Source: Acidobacteriota bacterium
Lineage (GTDB): Bacteria > Acidobacteriota > Terriglobia > Terriglobales > Acidobacteriaceae
DNA length: 5,616 bases
Direction: 5' to 3'
NCBI GenBank assembly: GCA_003225595.1
Contig: QIAR01000385.1
Location: 1-5,616, forward strand
Positions 1-5,616 of the stretch are shown piece by piece. The position numbers and the translations under genes were made by a program. Below the pieces are notes generated by a model. The model did not search any database and was not told the origin of the DNA. It saw only the letters and a program-made list of their open reading frames with translations. Within the stretch, counting starts at the first letter, position 1, and each line of letters begins with the position of its first letter.

Positions 1-332
1 AGTTGTTGCGTCTGTTTTTTCCCACGAATGAAAGGCAGAAGCTCGTGCAGGATGTACCGCTCGTACTGCAGGTGTCGCAGCACTCGTACTCGCGGATGCA
101 CGCCCTTGTTGTACCAGCTCTCCGAATCCACGGAATCCGGACAGAACACCTGCAACTCGCCGCGCTCGATCTTCCGACCTAGCACGCCGATCATGCCACG
201 ATCTTCATATTCAAAGAACTTGCCCCTCGACGTGGGGAAGACGAGCAGCGGAGTGCCGGCGTGCCCGAAGACCAGCATCTCCATATCGCGGTGCAGTTCC
301 TGACTGTATTCCTTGTGGTATTCGCGAATCAT
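1..332 (-). CDS. Esterase-family alpha/beta hydrolase, N-terminal part (truncated by window edge)
   Basis: The minus strand reads open from ATG at 332-330 to the left edge, giving 110 complete codons with no stop. The protein begins MIREYHKEYSQELHRDMEM, followed by LVFGHAGTPLLVFPTSRGKF (about 18-37), then EYEDRGMIG, and later VFCPDSVDSESWYN and HLQYERYILHELLPFI. This matches my memory of the N-terminal half of the putative esterase family (PF00756-like): a first beta strand with an oxyanion-region HG.G.P.LVFPTS stretch, a DS.D.ESWYN segment, and an R.HLQYERY helix. The nucleophile serine, acid and histidine would lie in the missing C-terminal half, so catalytic competence cannot be judged. 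An in-frame TAA at 362-360 leaves ATG 332 as the only ATG start. No clear Shine-Dalgarno is present (CTAAGA precedes the ATG). A TAAGAT at 362-357 could be a -10 box but lacks a good -35. The gene is divergent from the cyclodeaminase gene. Substrate unknown. Confidence 0.85.
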   Translation of the reverse strand, partial: MIREYHKEYSQELHRDMEMLVFGHAGTPLLVFPTSRGKFFEYEDRGMIGVLGRKIERGELQVFCPDSVDSESWYNKGVHPRVRVLRHLQYERYILHELLPFIRGKKQTQQ

Positions 333-444
333 TCTTAGACAAGCTGGGCGCGGAGTATCTTACCCGACCCTTACGAATCTTGGATAGGAGAGTAATCTTG
401 CATTGGAAAATTCCGAGTGCGCCGCCCCAACCAGCATTGGCCAT

Positions 445-470
445 GTAGGGACAGACGCCCTCGTCTGTCC
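445..470 (+). repeat. REP-like element: GTAG tetranucleotide plus perfect 9-bp hairpin
   Basis: GTAG at 445-448 is immediately followed by GGACAGACG (449-457), a CCCT loop (458-461) and the exact complement CGTCTGTCC (462-470). A conserved GTAG-type tetranucleotide directly 5' of a short GC-rich hairpin is the layout of REP elements mobilised by REP-associated tyrosine transposases. No transposase is in the window, and copy number cannot be assessed from a single occurrence. It lies between two divergent genes, 113 bp before the cyclodeaminase ATG. No T-tract follows on either strand, so an intrinsic terminator is unlikely. Confidence 0.5.
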
Positions 471-566
471 ACCCGAGCCCCGCTAGGCAGCGTCTCAGCA
501 CTGGCGATACGTCAATACCAATGTGCCGTCCCGCCTCATCCGACTCCGCACGACAATCGTTTGCGC

Positions 567-572
567 TATCCT
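567..572 (+). promoter_or_regulatory. Possible -10 box of the cyclodeaminase gene (near-leaderless start)
   Basis: TATCCT at 567-572 ends 11 nt before ATG 584. If used as a -10 element, transcription would begin at about 579-580, leaving a leader of 4-5 nt, consistent with the absence of any Shine-Dalgarno before the ATG. There is no recognisable -35 box 16-18 bp upstream (CTCCGC region) and no extended -10 TG, so support is weak. Confidence 0.3.
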
Positions 573-583
573 TTCACCCTCTG

Positions 584-1516
584 ATGAACACACTCACCGA
601 AGACGATGTTCGACGTCTCCTCAACCCCGAGCGCGTCATCATCGCCCTCGAGGATGCCTTCCGCCGCCGTTATCCGGCCACGCTGATGCCCGTCCGCACC
701 CAGATGAATCTGGCGAATGGCGTCTTTATCATCATGCCCTGTTACGACCGCGAAGGCCGCGGGCTGGGCATGAAACTCGTAATGGTTTCCGACAATTCGT
801 CCAACCCCGACCAGAAACTTCACGCCACCTATCTTCTTCTCGACCCCGAAACCGGTCAGCCGAAACATCTAATTTCCGCGACCTACCTCACCGAACTCCG
901 CACCGCAGCCGTTTCAGCAGTGGCCACAAAATTTCTCGCCCGCGAGGATGCCAAGGTACTCGGCATTTTCGGTGCCGGGCGGCAGGCGCGCGCTCACCTC
1001 CAAGTGCTTCGTCTTGTGAAGAATTTCGAACACTTCCTGATCTCCGGATTGGATCCTGGCCGCAGCCGTGAATTTGCCCAGCAGATGGCGGAGGAACTCG
1101 GCGGCAAAGTGGAATCCGTCTATTCGCGAACTTGCGCCGCGGAATCGGATGTCCTCTGCACCTGCACCACGTCAAAGACGCCACTCTTCGATGGTCACCT
1201 GCTGCGGCCCGGCACCCACGTCAATGCGATCGGCGCATTTCAGCCGCACACGCGTGAAGTGGACGACACCACTGTTCAACGAGCGCGAGTGATCGTTGAC
1301 ACTTACGAGGGCGCGCTCGCCGAAGCCGGCGACCTGCTCATTCCCATCAGCAACGGCCTCATCACCCGCAAACACATCATCGCTGATCTGCACGAATTGG
1401 TGAGCGGGAAGAAAGCCGGCCGCACAAAAGCGACTGATATCACCCTTTTCAAAAGCGTGGGTTGCGCACTGGAGGATCTGGTCACTGCCGAACTCTTGCA
1501 GCAGGAGGCGAATTAA
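584..1516 (+). CDS. Ornithine cyclodeaminase/mu-crystallin family protein
   Basis: A 310-residue NAD(P)-dependent enzyme of the ornithine cyclodeaminase/mu-crystallin family, of normal family length. Visible landmarks: the N-terminal LNPERVIIALEDAFRRR; GMKLVMVSD with K64 in the place of the family catalytic/substrate-binding lysine; TELRTAAVSAVAT with substrate-binding R106; the Rossmann dinucleotide loop GAGRQA at 130-135 after beta strand KVLGIF; DVLCTCTTS (189-197); THVNAIGAFQPHTREVD (211-227), where D227 occupies the usual catalytic aspartate position; and C-terminal TLFKSVGCALEDLVTAEL (287-304). These are placed by motif, not alignment. Relatives include ornithine cyclodeaminase (ornithine to proline plus ammonia), archaeal-type alanine dehydrogenase, ketimine reductase and lysine cyclodeaminase, so the substrate is open. 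The protein is probably cytoplasmic, with no signal peptide. I chose ATG 584 because the family N-terminus begins there; an upstream in-frame ATG at 521 would add 21 residues of unfamily-like sequence. The neighbours give no pathway context: it is divergent from the esterase and convergent with the kinase. Confidence 0.93.
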   Translation: MNTLTEDDVRRLLNPERVIIALEDAFRRRYPATLMPVRTQMNLANGVFIIMPCYDREGRGLGMKLVMVSDNSSNPDQKLHATYLLLDPETGQPKHLISATYLTELRTAAVSAVATKFLAREDAKVLGIFGAGRQARAHLQVLRLVKNFEHFLISGLDPGRSREFAQQMAEELGGKVESVYSRTCAAESDVLCTCTTSKTPLFDGHLLRPGTHVNAIGAFQPHTREVDDTTVQRARVIVDTYEGALAEAGDLLIPISNGLITRKHIIADLHELVSGKKAGRTKATDITLFKSVGCALEDLVTAELLQQEAN

Positions 1517-1779
1517 TTGGCTCTAGACGACTTCAGTAAGTGGGTCGTGCAACGGGCAAACCATTGAAGTGACCGGACGTGCTCGTGGGCGTTCGTTCCG
1601 CAGCGGACCGGTTCTGAGCGGATGGTCACCAACTGGAAACTGGAGTGTGGACGACAACTTCAGAGTCGCCCGTTACTCGGGAAGAACAGCGAAGTTTCGG
1701 CAAATGACACAGCTACACGGGAAGGACGTGCTTTAACACCCACTCGATCAAAGATCGTTTCCGAGACTGACCCCCCGAA

Positions 1780-4755
1780 TTACTGCAGCTTCGCGTACTC
1801 CGCCTTGGCTTCCTTCAGGATGGGGATGTCGGGATCGGCGTCTTTCCAGAGGGTGAGGAAGTCCTGGTACGCAGTGTGGGCTTTTGCGGGATCTCCTTGC
1901 ATCGCGTATGAGCGCGCCAAGCCAAGCCGCGCCAGCGCACCCAGCGGGAAGTTTCTCACCGCGCCCCAGTGATCGACAAATTTCTGATATTCCACCGCCG
2001 CCTCTTTGCCTCGATGCAGCCGCAAATAGGCTTCGCCTCTTACATAGGCGGGATGGAGGGGTGCAGCCCATTCGGCCGTGAATAAGACGGCTCCGAGCTC
2101 GTATGAGGCCGCTGCCTGGAGAAGCTTGATGGCTTCGGTAGGGTTGTTGTGATTAAGTTCAATGGCAGCGCGAATGGTGGGGAGCCAATATCCATTGATA
2201 AGCGTGTCGAGCGGGTAGCGTCGAGCCAAATCGTTGCTCATTTTCTGAGCTTGCGCGGCATCCCCGCCTTGCGCCAGCACTAGAGCCGCCAGAGTCTGCA
2301 CGTCCCGGTTTGAGGCTAAGGCCAGGGCGGTTGCGGCTCCGCGCCGGGCCACTTGCCAATTGCCGAACTCTGCTTCCCGTAAGGCCTCGTTCATTTGCCA
2401 CAGGGCCGCGGTTTCTTTCTTCCCGGCGCGCTGGGCCGATTCCATTGCCTGGCGGGAGAATTCCCGGGCCTCGCCAAGACGTCCGTGGAATGCTTCGGTG
2501 TCAGCCTGCTCGGCGAGAAGGATGTCCTCGATTCCCACTTTGCCGTTAGCCCAGTCCACCTGCCTACGCATCTCCGCGGCATCCCCTTGGGCCGCCGCAA
2601 CCCCATGCAGATAAACATGCGTGTCCGGGTAATCGCGCTTGCTCTCCAGCATCTTCTGATATGTAGCCCTGGCGTCATCGAGACGATTCAGGTTTGTATA
2701 AATGGCCACAAGATTTGTGGAAGCTACGTAGTTGTCCGGGTCTCGACGCAGGGCCTCGAGCGTTGCGGCGACGGCCTTCTCATATTGCCCCAGACACGCG
2801 TAACCCACCGCCACGTTCACAAGGGCGTCGCTCCGCGGATAGGTTTGTGCCCACAGCTCAGAGACCTGATTGGCCTTTTCCCAGTCTCCGGTAACAAAGT
2901 TATAATAGTTAGATTCAATATAGAATCTCTCCCGCTCGCTCACCCGGTCGCGCAAGTCATAGGCTCTCTTCATGCTCTCCGCCGACAGGCTGGGTTCCTG
3001 GAGATTTATATACAAGGTCGCTAGAGAGGCATGCGCCATGGCGAAGTTAGGGTCGAGTTCTATGGCGCGCCTGAGGAAAGGAATAGCTGCACGATCGCCT
3101 TTCTCAGACCGGGCGATTTCTGCTGCTGACAAAGCCTTCAGGGCGTCCAGCGAAGGCGTCGTAACCTGGTCGAGGGGAACGTCGAATCTCCGGATCGAAC
3201 TTAGCGATTCGCCCAACTTTTGCCGCAGTTTCGTGGTTTCCTGGCCCAGCACCTTCAGCACTTGTTCCTTGGCTGCCGCCTGGACCTGCTCTTGGGCAAA
3301 TACCTCCCCGGAATCGCAGTTCACCGCCTTCAATCCGATTACGTATTGGCTGCCGAGGCTGGAGATGGAGCCGGCCAGCATGGCCTTGCTGTTGCTGCGC
3401 ACGCAAATCTCTCTCGCCACTTCCTGAGTGAGCCGCTCCCCGGAAGCGCGTCCCATCAGATTCAGGGTCTCGCTCACCCTCTCGTCCGGCAGCAGGTTGA
3501 GGAAAGGGGACTGGGAAAGCTGCACGGAGAGACCTTGCTTGAGCGTGTCATCGAAGACCGGGTCCCCGGTGGTGTTAACGAAGTCTGCCAGGACGATGGA
3601 GTCCTTTTCGGTGAGCGTTGTTGCGGAACGCGAGCGGAAATAGAGACCACCGGCCACCAAACCCACGACGATAAGTACGGCAGCGGGAACCAGAATCTTC
3701 GAGGGTTTCCTTCTAGCAGCTACAGGAACCTCAGTGACCTTCGCCTCACTCGATGACGGAGATGGAGTAAGAGTAGCAGAGGAACTTGATGCTCGTGCCG
3801 GTCGTGGCGCTGCCACTTGAGAGCCACTTTCCTGCGCAATCGGCACTGGCTCGGAACTGGCCGCTCCCACCCGTCCCGTCTCCGTCTCCCGCCTCAGACG
3901 CAGTAGATCGGCGCGCATCTCCGCTGCACTCTGATAACGCAGATTCCGGTCTTTCTCCAGAGCCTTGCTAATGATGTCTTCCAGCTTAGGAGGCAAGTCA
4001 GGATTCAGCCGTACCGGCGCTACGGGAGCCCGGTTCAGGATGGCCTCGAATATCAACCCTGCACTTTCGCCACGAAACGGCAATGCACCGGTCGCCATCT
4101 CGTACAGCACCGCACCGAAAGAGAACAGGTCCGTCCGTGTGTCCAACTCCTTGGCTCGCACCTGCTCCGGTGACATGTAAGCCACTGTGCCCAGCGTGCT
4201 TCCGGGACTCGTGAGATGTTCCTCAGCAAACGTCGTGGCAGTCTGAGTATTTTGCGCCGCTAACTGGCTCGCCGAACCAGTGGGAACCGTGACCTTCGCT
4301 AATCCGAAATCTAGAATCTTCGCGTGCCCACGCTTCGTGACGAAAATGTTTGCAGGCTTGATGTCGCGATGGACGATGCCTCCAGCGTGAGCGGCATCGA
4401 GCGCATCTGCTATCTCGATAGCCAGCGACAGCAGCATCTCGGTCTCTAGTGGCCGCCCCACGATGCGGTGCCTCAGAGTTACACCATCCAGAAACTCCAT
4501 CGCGATGAACGCCCGGCCGTCGCGTTCGTCGATTTCGTAGATGGTGCAGATGTTGGGGTGATTTAGGGCGGAGGCTGCCTTCGCCTCACGCTGGAACCGG
4601 CTCAACGCTTGCGGATCTTTGGCGACATCATCAGGCAGGAACTTCAGGGCGACAAAGCGGCTCAGTTTGACATCCTCAGCCTTGTAAACCACACCCATCC
4701 CGCCACCGCCGAGCTTCTCGACGATGCGGTAGTGCGAGATGGTCTGCCCGATCAT
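1780..4755 (-). CDS. Transmembrane Ser/Thr protein kinase with TolB/FlgO-like domain and C-terminal TPRs
   Basis: A 991-residue PknB-type (Hanks) kinase. The kinase domain (about 9-285) has the Gly loop GGGGMGVVY (16-24), VALK lysine K38, helix-C E57, HRDIKPAN (129-136, catalytic D131), DFG (149-151), a long activation segment, GTVAYMSPE (189-197), a DLFSFG helix and R273. All key residues are present, so it should be active. A Ser/Pro/Ala-rich linker (about 300-347) leads to a basic RRKPSK and one membrane helix (about 353-373), placing the kinase in the cytoplasm and about 615 residues outside. The external part starts with a TolB/FlgO-like domain (about 386-517; [19 protein letters not shown]), then [11 protein letters not shown] and TPR-type helices (clearest about 548-581, 642-709, 897-970). 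Family knowledge: such proteins are abundant in Acidobacteriota, but their ligands and targets are mostly unknown. The start is fixed by the canonical [15 protein letters not shown]. There is no Shine-Dalgarno; a promoter sits directly upstream. The reading frame is intact. Confidence 0.95.
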   Translation of the reverse strand: MIGQTISHYRIVEKLGGGGMGVVYKAEDVKLSRFVALKFLPDDVAKDPQALSRFQREAKAASALNHPNICTIYEIDERDGRAFIAMEFLDGVTLRHRIVGRPLETEMLLSLAIEIADALDAAHAGGIVHRDIKPANIFVTKRGHAKILDFGLAKVTVPTGSASQLAAQNTQTATTFAEEHLTSPGSTLGTVAYMSPEQVRAKELDTRTDLFSFGAVLYEMATGALPFRGESAGLIFEAILNRAPVAPVRLNPDLPPKLEDIISKALEKDRNLRYQSAAEMRADLLRLRRETETGRVGAASSEPVPIAQESGSQVAAPRPARASSSSATLTPSPSSSEAKVTEVPVAARRKPSKILVPAAVLIVVGLVAGGLYFRSRSATTLTEKDSIVLADFVNTTGDPVFDDTLKQGLSVQLSQSPFLNLLPDERVSETLNLMGRASGERLTQEVAREICVRSNSKAMLAGSISSLGSQYVIGLKAVNCDSGEVFAQEQVQAAAKEQVLKVLGQETTKLRQKLGESLSSIRRFDVPLDQVTTPSLDALKALSAAEIARSEKGDRAAIPFLRRAIELDPNFAMAHASLATLYINLQEPSLSAESMKRAYDLRDRVSERERFYIESNYYNFVTGDWEKANQVSELWAQTYPRSDALVNVAVGYACLGQYEKAVAATLEALRRDPDNYVASTNLVAIYTNLNRLDDARATYQKMLESKRDYPDTHVYLHGVAAAQGDAAEMRRQVDWANGKVGIEDILLAEQADTEAFHGRLGEAREFSRQAMESAQRAGKKETAALWQMNEALREAEFGNWQVARRGAATALALASNRDVQTLAALVLAQGGDAAQAQKMSNDLARRYPLDTLINGYWLPTIRAAIELNHNNPTEAIKLLQAAASYELGAVLFTAEWAAPLHPAYVRGEAYLRLHRGKEAAVEYQKFVDHWGAVRNFPLGALARLGLARSYAMQGDPAKAHTAYQDFLTLWKDADPDIPILKEAKAEYAKLQ

Positions 4756-4763
4756 GGGTGTTG

Positions 4764-4799
4764 GTCGATCATGTTAGGAGTGAAGGTGGAGCAAGTCAA
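4764..4799 (-). promoter_or_regulatory. Sigma70-type promoter of the kinase gene
   Basis: On the minus strand, TTGACT (4799-4794, 5 of 6 to the -35 consensus) is followed by exactly 17 bp and TAACAT (4776-4771, 4 of 6 to the -10 consensus). The expected start site is near 4764, only about 9 nt before the kinase ATG at 4755. That leader is too short for a normal Shine-Dalgarno, and none is seen. This is a prediction from sequence only. Confidence 0.6.
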
Positions 4800-5039
4800 C
4801 GCGAAGCTGGGTAAGTGTATGGCGACGGCAAAAGGCACCCCAGTACCCTCGGAGATGACACCTATGTACTCAGGAGTTAAATCGCTATACGGCACTAAGG
4901 CTGGATTGGTGGTGAAACGACGATTCTTCGACAGTTATGGGCGGCGCATTGCCGCAGTAGGGCTGGCACGATACGCAGGACCGATCCCGCAGTTTTTCGA
5001 TTTCAGGCCAACAGAAAATGCTTCAACACGCCAAATGTG

Positions 5040-5273
5040 CTAGAGCATTCTCTTGAGAACCGCGAGACTGTTGAGTGCGTCTCTCAGTTCGCGATGCTCC
5101 TTAGAGTTTGCGATCGGCAATCCCCGTAAGCGTTGGTGGATAGCCTTCTCCGCCACGTCGATGCTCGCTGGCAACTTGTCCCGGTCGAATTCCATTACCG
5201 CCGCTCTATAAACGTCGAGCCAATCCCTGCCATTCTGGCTCACCGACTGAGTCTCCGCGCACAACCATTCCAT
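5040..5273 (-). CDS. Small uncharacterised protein (77 aa), Acidobacteria-type
   Basis: A 77-residue, mostly helical, soluble protein with no signal peptide or membrane segment. The core runs from DWLDVYRAAVMEFDRDKLP (about 17-35) through IDVAEKAIHQRLRGL (about 38-52) to EHRELRDALNSLAVLKRML (59-77). I recall this pattern (W..xY..A..E.D..KLP..I..AE.AI..R...L......E...L.DAL..L..L) from short hypothetical proteins in Acidobacteria; function unknown. That is memory, not a search result. The ATG at 5273 is preceded directly by an in-frame TAG (5276-5274), so no longer ATG form exists. M27 is an alternative start but would remove the conserved WLDVY segment. No Shine-Dalgarno is visible. It has the same strand as the kinase but lies 284 bp upstream of it, with the kinase promoter between them, so a shared operon is not required. 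Its TAG stop lies in a CTAG (5040-5043) that also ends an open plus-strand frame. Confidence 0.72.
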   Translation of the reverse strand: MEWLCAETQSVSQNGRDWLDVYRAAVMEFDRDKLPASIDVAEKAIHQRLRGLPIANSKEHRELRDALNSLAVLKRML

Positions 5274-5290
5274 CTAGGAATCTGCATCTG

Positions 5291-5340
5291 GCGTACAAGC
5301 AAATAAGCACCTGGTTGCGTACAGTTGAGCAGTAAATAGC
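5291..5340 (+). repeat. Imperfect direct repeat (GCGTACA...AAATAGC-like), two copies
   Basis: GCGTACA occurs at 5291-5297 and again at 5317-5323, 26 bp apart. Each copy is followed by a similar tail: GCAAATAAGC (5299-5308) and GCAGTAAATAGC (5329-5340). The pair lies 18-67 bp upstream of the small minus-strand gene, where promoter or operator sequences would be expected. A diverged duplication or two regulator half-sites are both possible; chance is not excluded. Confidence 0.3.
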
Positions 5341-5352
5341 GGAGATTAAAAG

Positions 5353-5364
5353 TTACTGCAGTAA
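5353..5364. promoter_or_regulatory. 12-bp perfect palindrome, candidate operator
   Basis: TTACTGCAGTAA is its own reverse complement. A further half-site, GCAGTAA, lies at 5329-5335, within the upstream direct-repeat copy. The palindrome is 80 bp upstream of the minus-strand gene starting at 5273, a reasonable position for a dimeric regulator. No matching regulator gene is in the window, so its role is inference. Confidence 0.3.
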
Positions 5365-5473
5365 TGACAAGCCCGCTTCGGGGTAGGCCACGAGGAGACC
5401 ATAAATCGGGCCGTCCAGCGTCGCTGGTGTAATGGCGATGTTACGACAATGGATGTTCAGGTCACGAGTCATT

Positions 5474-5513
5474 GCCCCAGGTTCGCGCCTCGGTTTTGGG
5501 CGCTAACCTGGGC
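5474..5513. repeat. Strong imperfect inverted repeat (CCCAGGTT/AACCTGGG hairpin)
   Basis: CCCAGGTT (5476-5483) pairs with AACCTGGG (5505-5512). After one C/T mismatch (5484/5504), GCGCC (5485-5489) pairs with GGCGC (5499-5503), extended by a T-G wobble, around a 7-nt loop CGGTTTT. G5474 and C5513 can pair across a bulged C. Total stem is about 14 pairs. There is no T-run on either side, so it is not a standard intrinsic terminator. On the minus strand, the TAG at 5505-5503 ending a frame open from the right edge falls inside the stem. It may be a dispersed intergenic repeat or a terminator-like structure for an unseen gene to the right. Confidence 0.6.
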
Positions 5514-5616
5514 GAAGGAAAATCCGAGGCACTCCTCCGCGCGCCTTCTGTTCCCGGTCTCGCGCTGTCCACTCCGACTCGATCTCTACGATCCTACCCG
5601 AAACGCATAATGTCGG

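Larger units (their letters stand above)
5274..5616. other. Gene-poor 343-bp region with palindromes; no convincing gene
   Basis: No protein I recognise is encoded here on either strand. The region holds a strong hairpin (5474-5513), a 12-bp palindrome (5353-5364), an imperfect direct repeat (5291-5340) and possible promoter boxes for the small minus-strand gene: GTGACC at 5465-5460 and TAACAT at 5443-5438 with a 16-bp spacer. Short open frames exist: a 39-codon minus-strand ORF (5472-5353), a minus-strand frame open from the right edge to TAG at 5505-5503, and a plus-strand frame open from 5433 to the right edge. None has recognisable motifs. No tRNA fold or riboswitch core was seen. Confidence 0.6.

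Noticed and set aside
211..501. Minus-strand 96-codon ORF at the left end
   Set aside because: It overlaps the start of the esterase gene in another frame and crosses the REP-like hairpin; its translation looks non-protein-like.
521..583. N-terminal extension of the cyclodeaminase from ATG 521
   Set aside because: The extra 21 residues (MCRPASSDSARQSF...) do not resemble the family N-terminus, and ATG 584 gives a standard-length protein. No Shine-Dalgarno favours either start.
523..1071. 182-codon plus-strand ORF overlapping the cyclodeaminase
   Set aside because: It is an alternate-frame shadow, extremely rich in Arg, Pro and Ser, of a clearly real gene.
1569..1629. GTGACC/GGTCAC inverted ends around a GC-rich stretch in the convergent spacer
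   Set aside because: Six-bp arms about 50 bp apart with only partial inner pairing are within chance; no attachment-site or integron features accompany them.
1745..1757. CGATC-AAA-GATCG hairpin between the convergent genes as a terminator
   Set aside because: A 5-bp stem followed by only TTT on the plus strand, and no T-run on the minus strand, is too weak to call. It also lies 229 nt past the cyclodeaminase stop.
2395..3024. 209-codon plus-strand ORF antisense to the kinase TPR region
   Set aside because: It lies entirely opposite a confident coding sequence, where GC-rich codons give long antisense frames; no domain is recognisable.
4752..4772. Six-codon mini-ORF (MIDQHP) whose TGA overlaps the kinase ATG
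   Set aside because: Its ATG overlaps the predicted -10 box, upstream of the predicted start site, so it would not be in the transcript. Its length is trivial.
5503..5616. Minus-strand frame open from the right edge (37 codons) as a partial gene
   Set aside because: No recognisable motif, and a length compatible with chance at a window edge; kept only as a note in the hairpin finding.

Overview
The window looks like chromosomal DNA from a soil-type Acidobacteriota (Terriglobia/Koribacter-like) bacterium. The clearest clue is a 991-residue membrane Ser/Thr kinase with a TolB/FlgO-like domain and TPRs, an architecture strongly expanded in that phylum. Moderately high GC, weak or absent Shine-Dalgarno sites and very short apparent leaders fit as well. 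The assignment is inferred from protein style, not from a marker gene.

Layout, left to right. Positions 1-332 (minus) hold the N-terminal half of an esterase-family alpha/beta hydrolase that runs off the left edge. A divergent intergenic region (333-583) contains a GTAG-plus-hairpin sequence resembling a REP element. Positions 584-1516 (plus) encode an intact ornithine cyclodeaminase/mu-crystallin family enzyme. A convergent spacer of 263 bp follows with no clear terminator. Positions 1780-4755 (minus) encode the kinase, preceded by a good sigma70-type promoter whose predicted start site lies only about 9 nt before the ATG. Upstream of it, positions 5040-5273 (minus) encode a 77-residue uncharacterised protein of a type I associate with Acidobacteria. 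The last 343 bp (5274-5616) contain no convincing gene, but do hold a strong hairpin, a 12-bp perfect palindrome and a short imperfect direct repeat.

The genes do not form an evident operon or pathway. The esterase and the cyclodeaminase are divergent, the cyclodeaminase and the kinase are convergent, and the kinase is separated from the small upstream gene by 284 bp with its own promoter. I see no defence system, mobile element, CRISPR array, RNA gene or biosynthetic cluster. The points worth a second look are small-scale: the near-leaderless starts, the REP-like element, the palindromes at the right end, and a possible 86-codon ORF divergent from the kinase. I find no evidence for a large undescribed system here.
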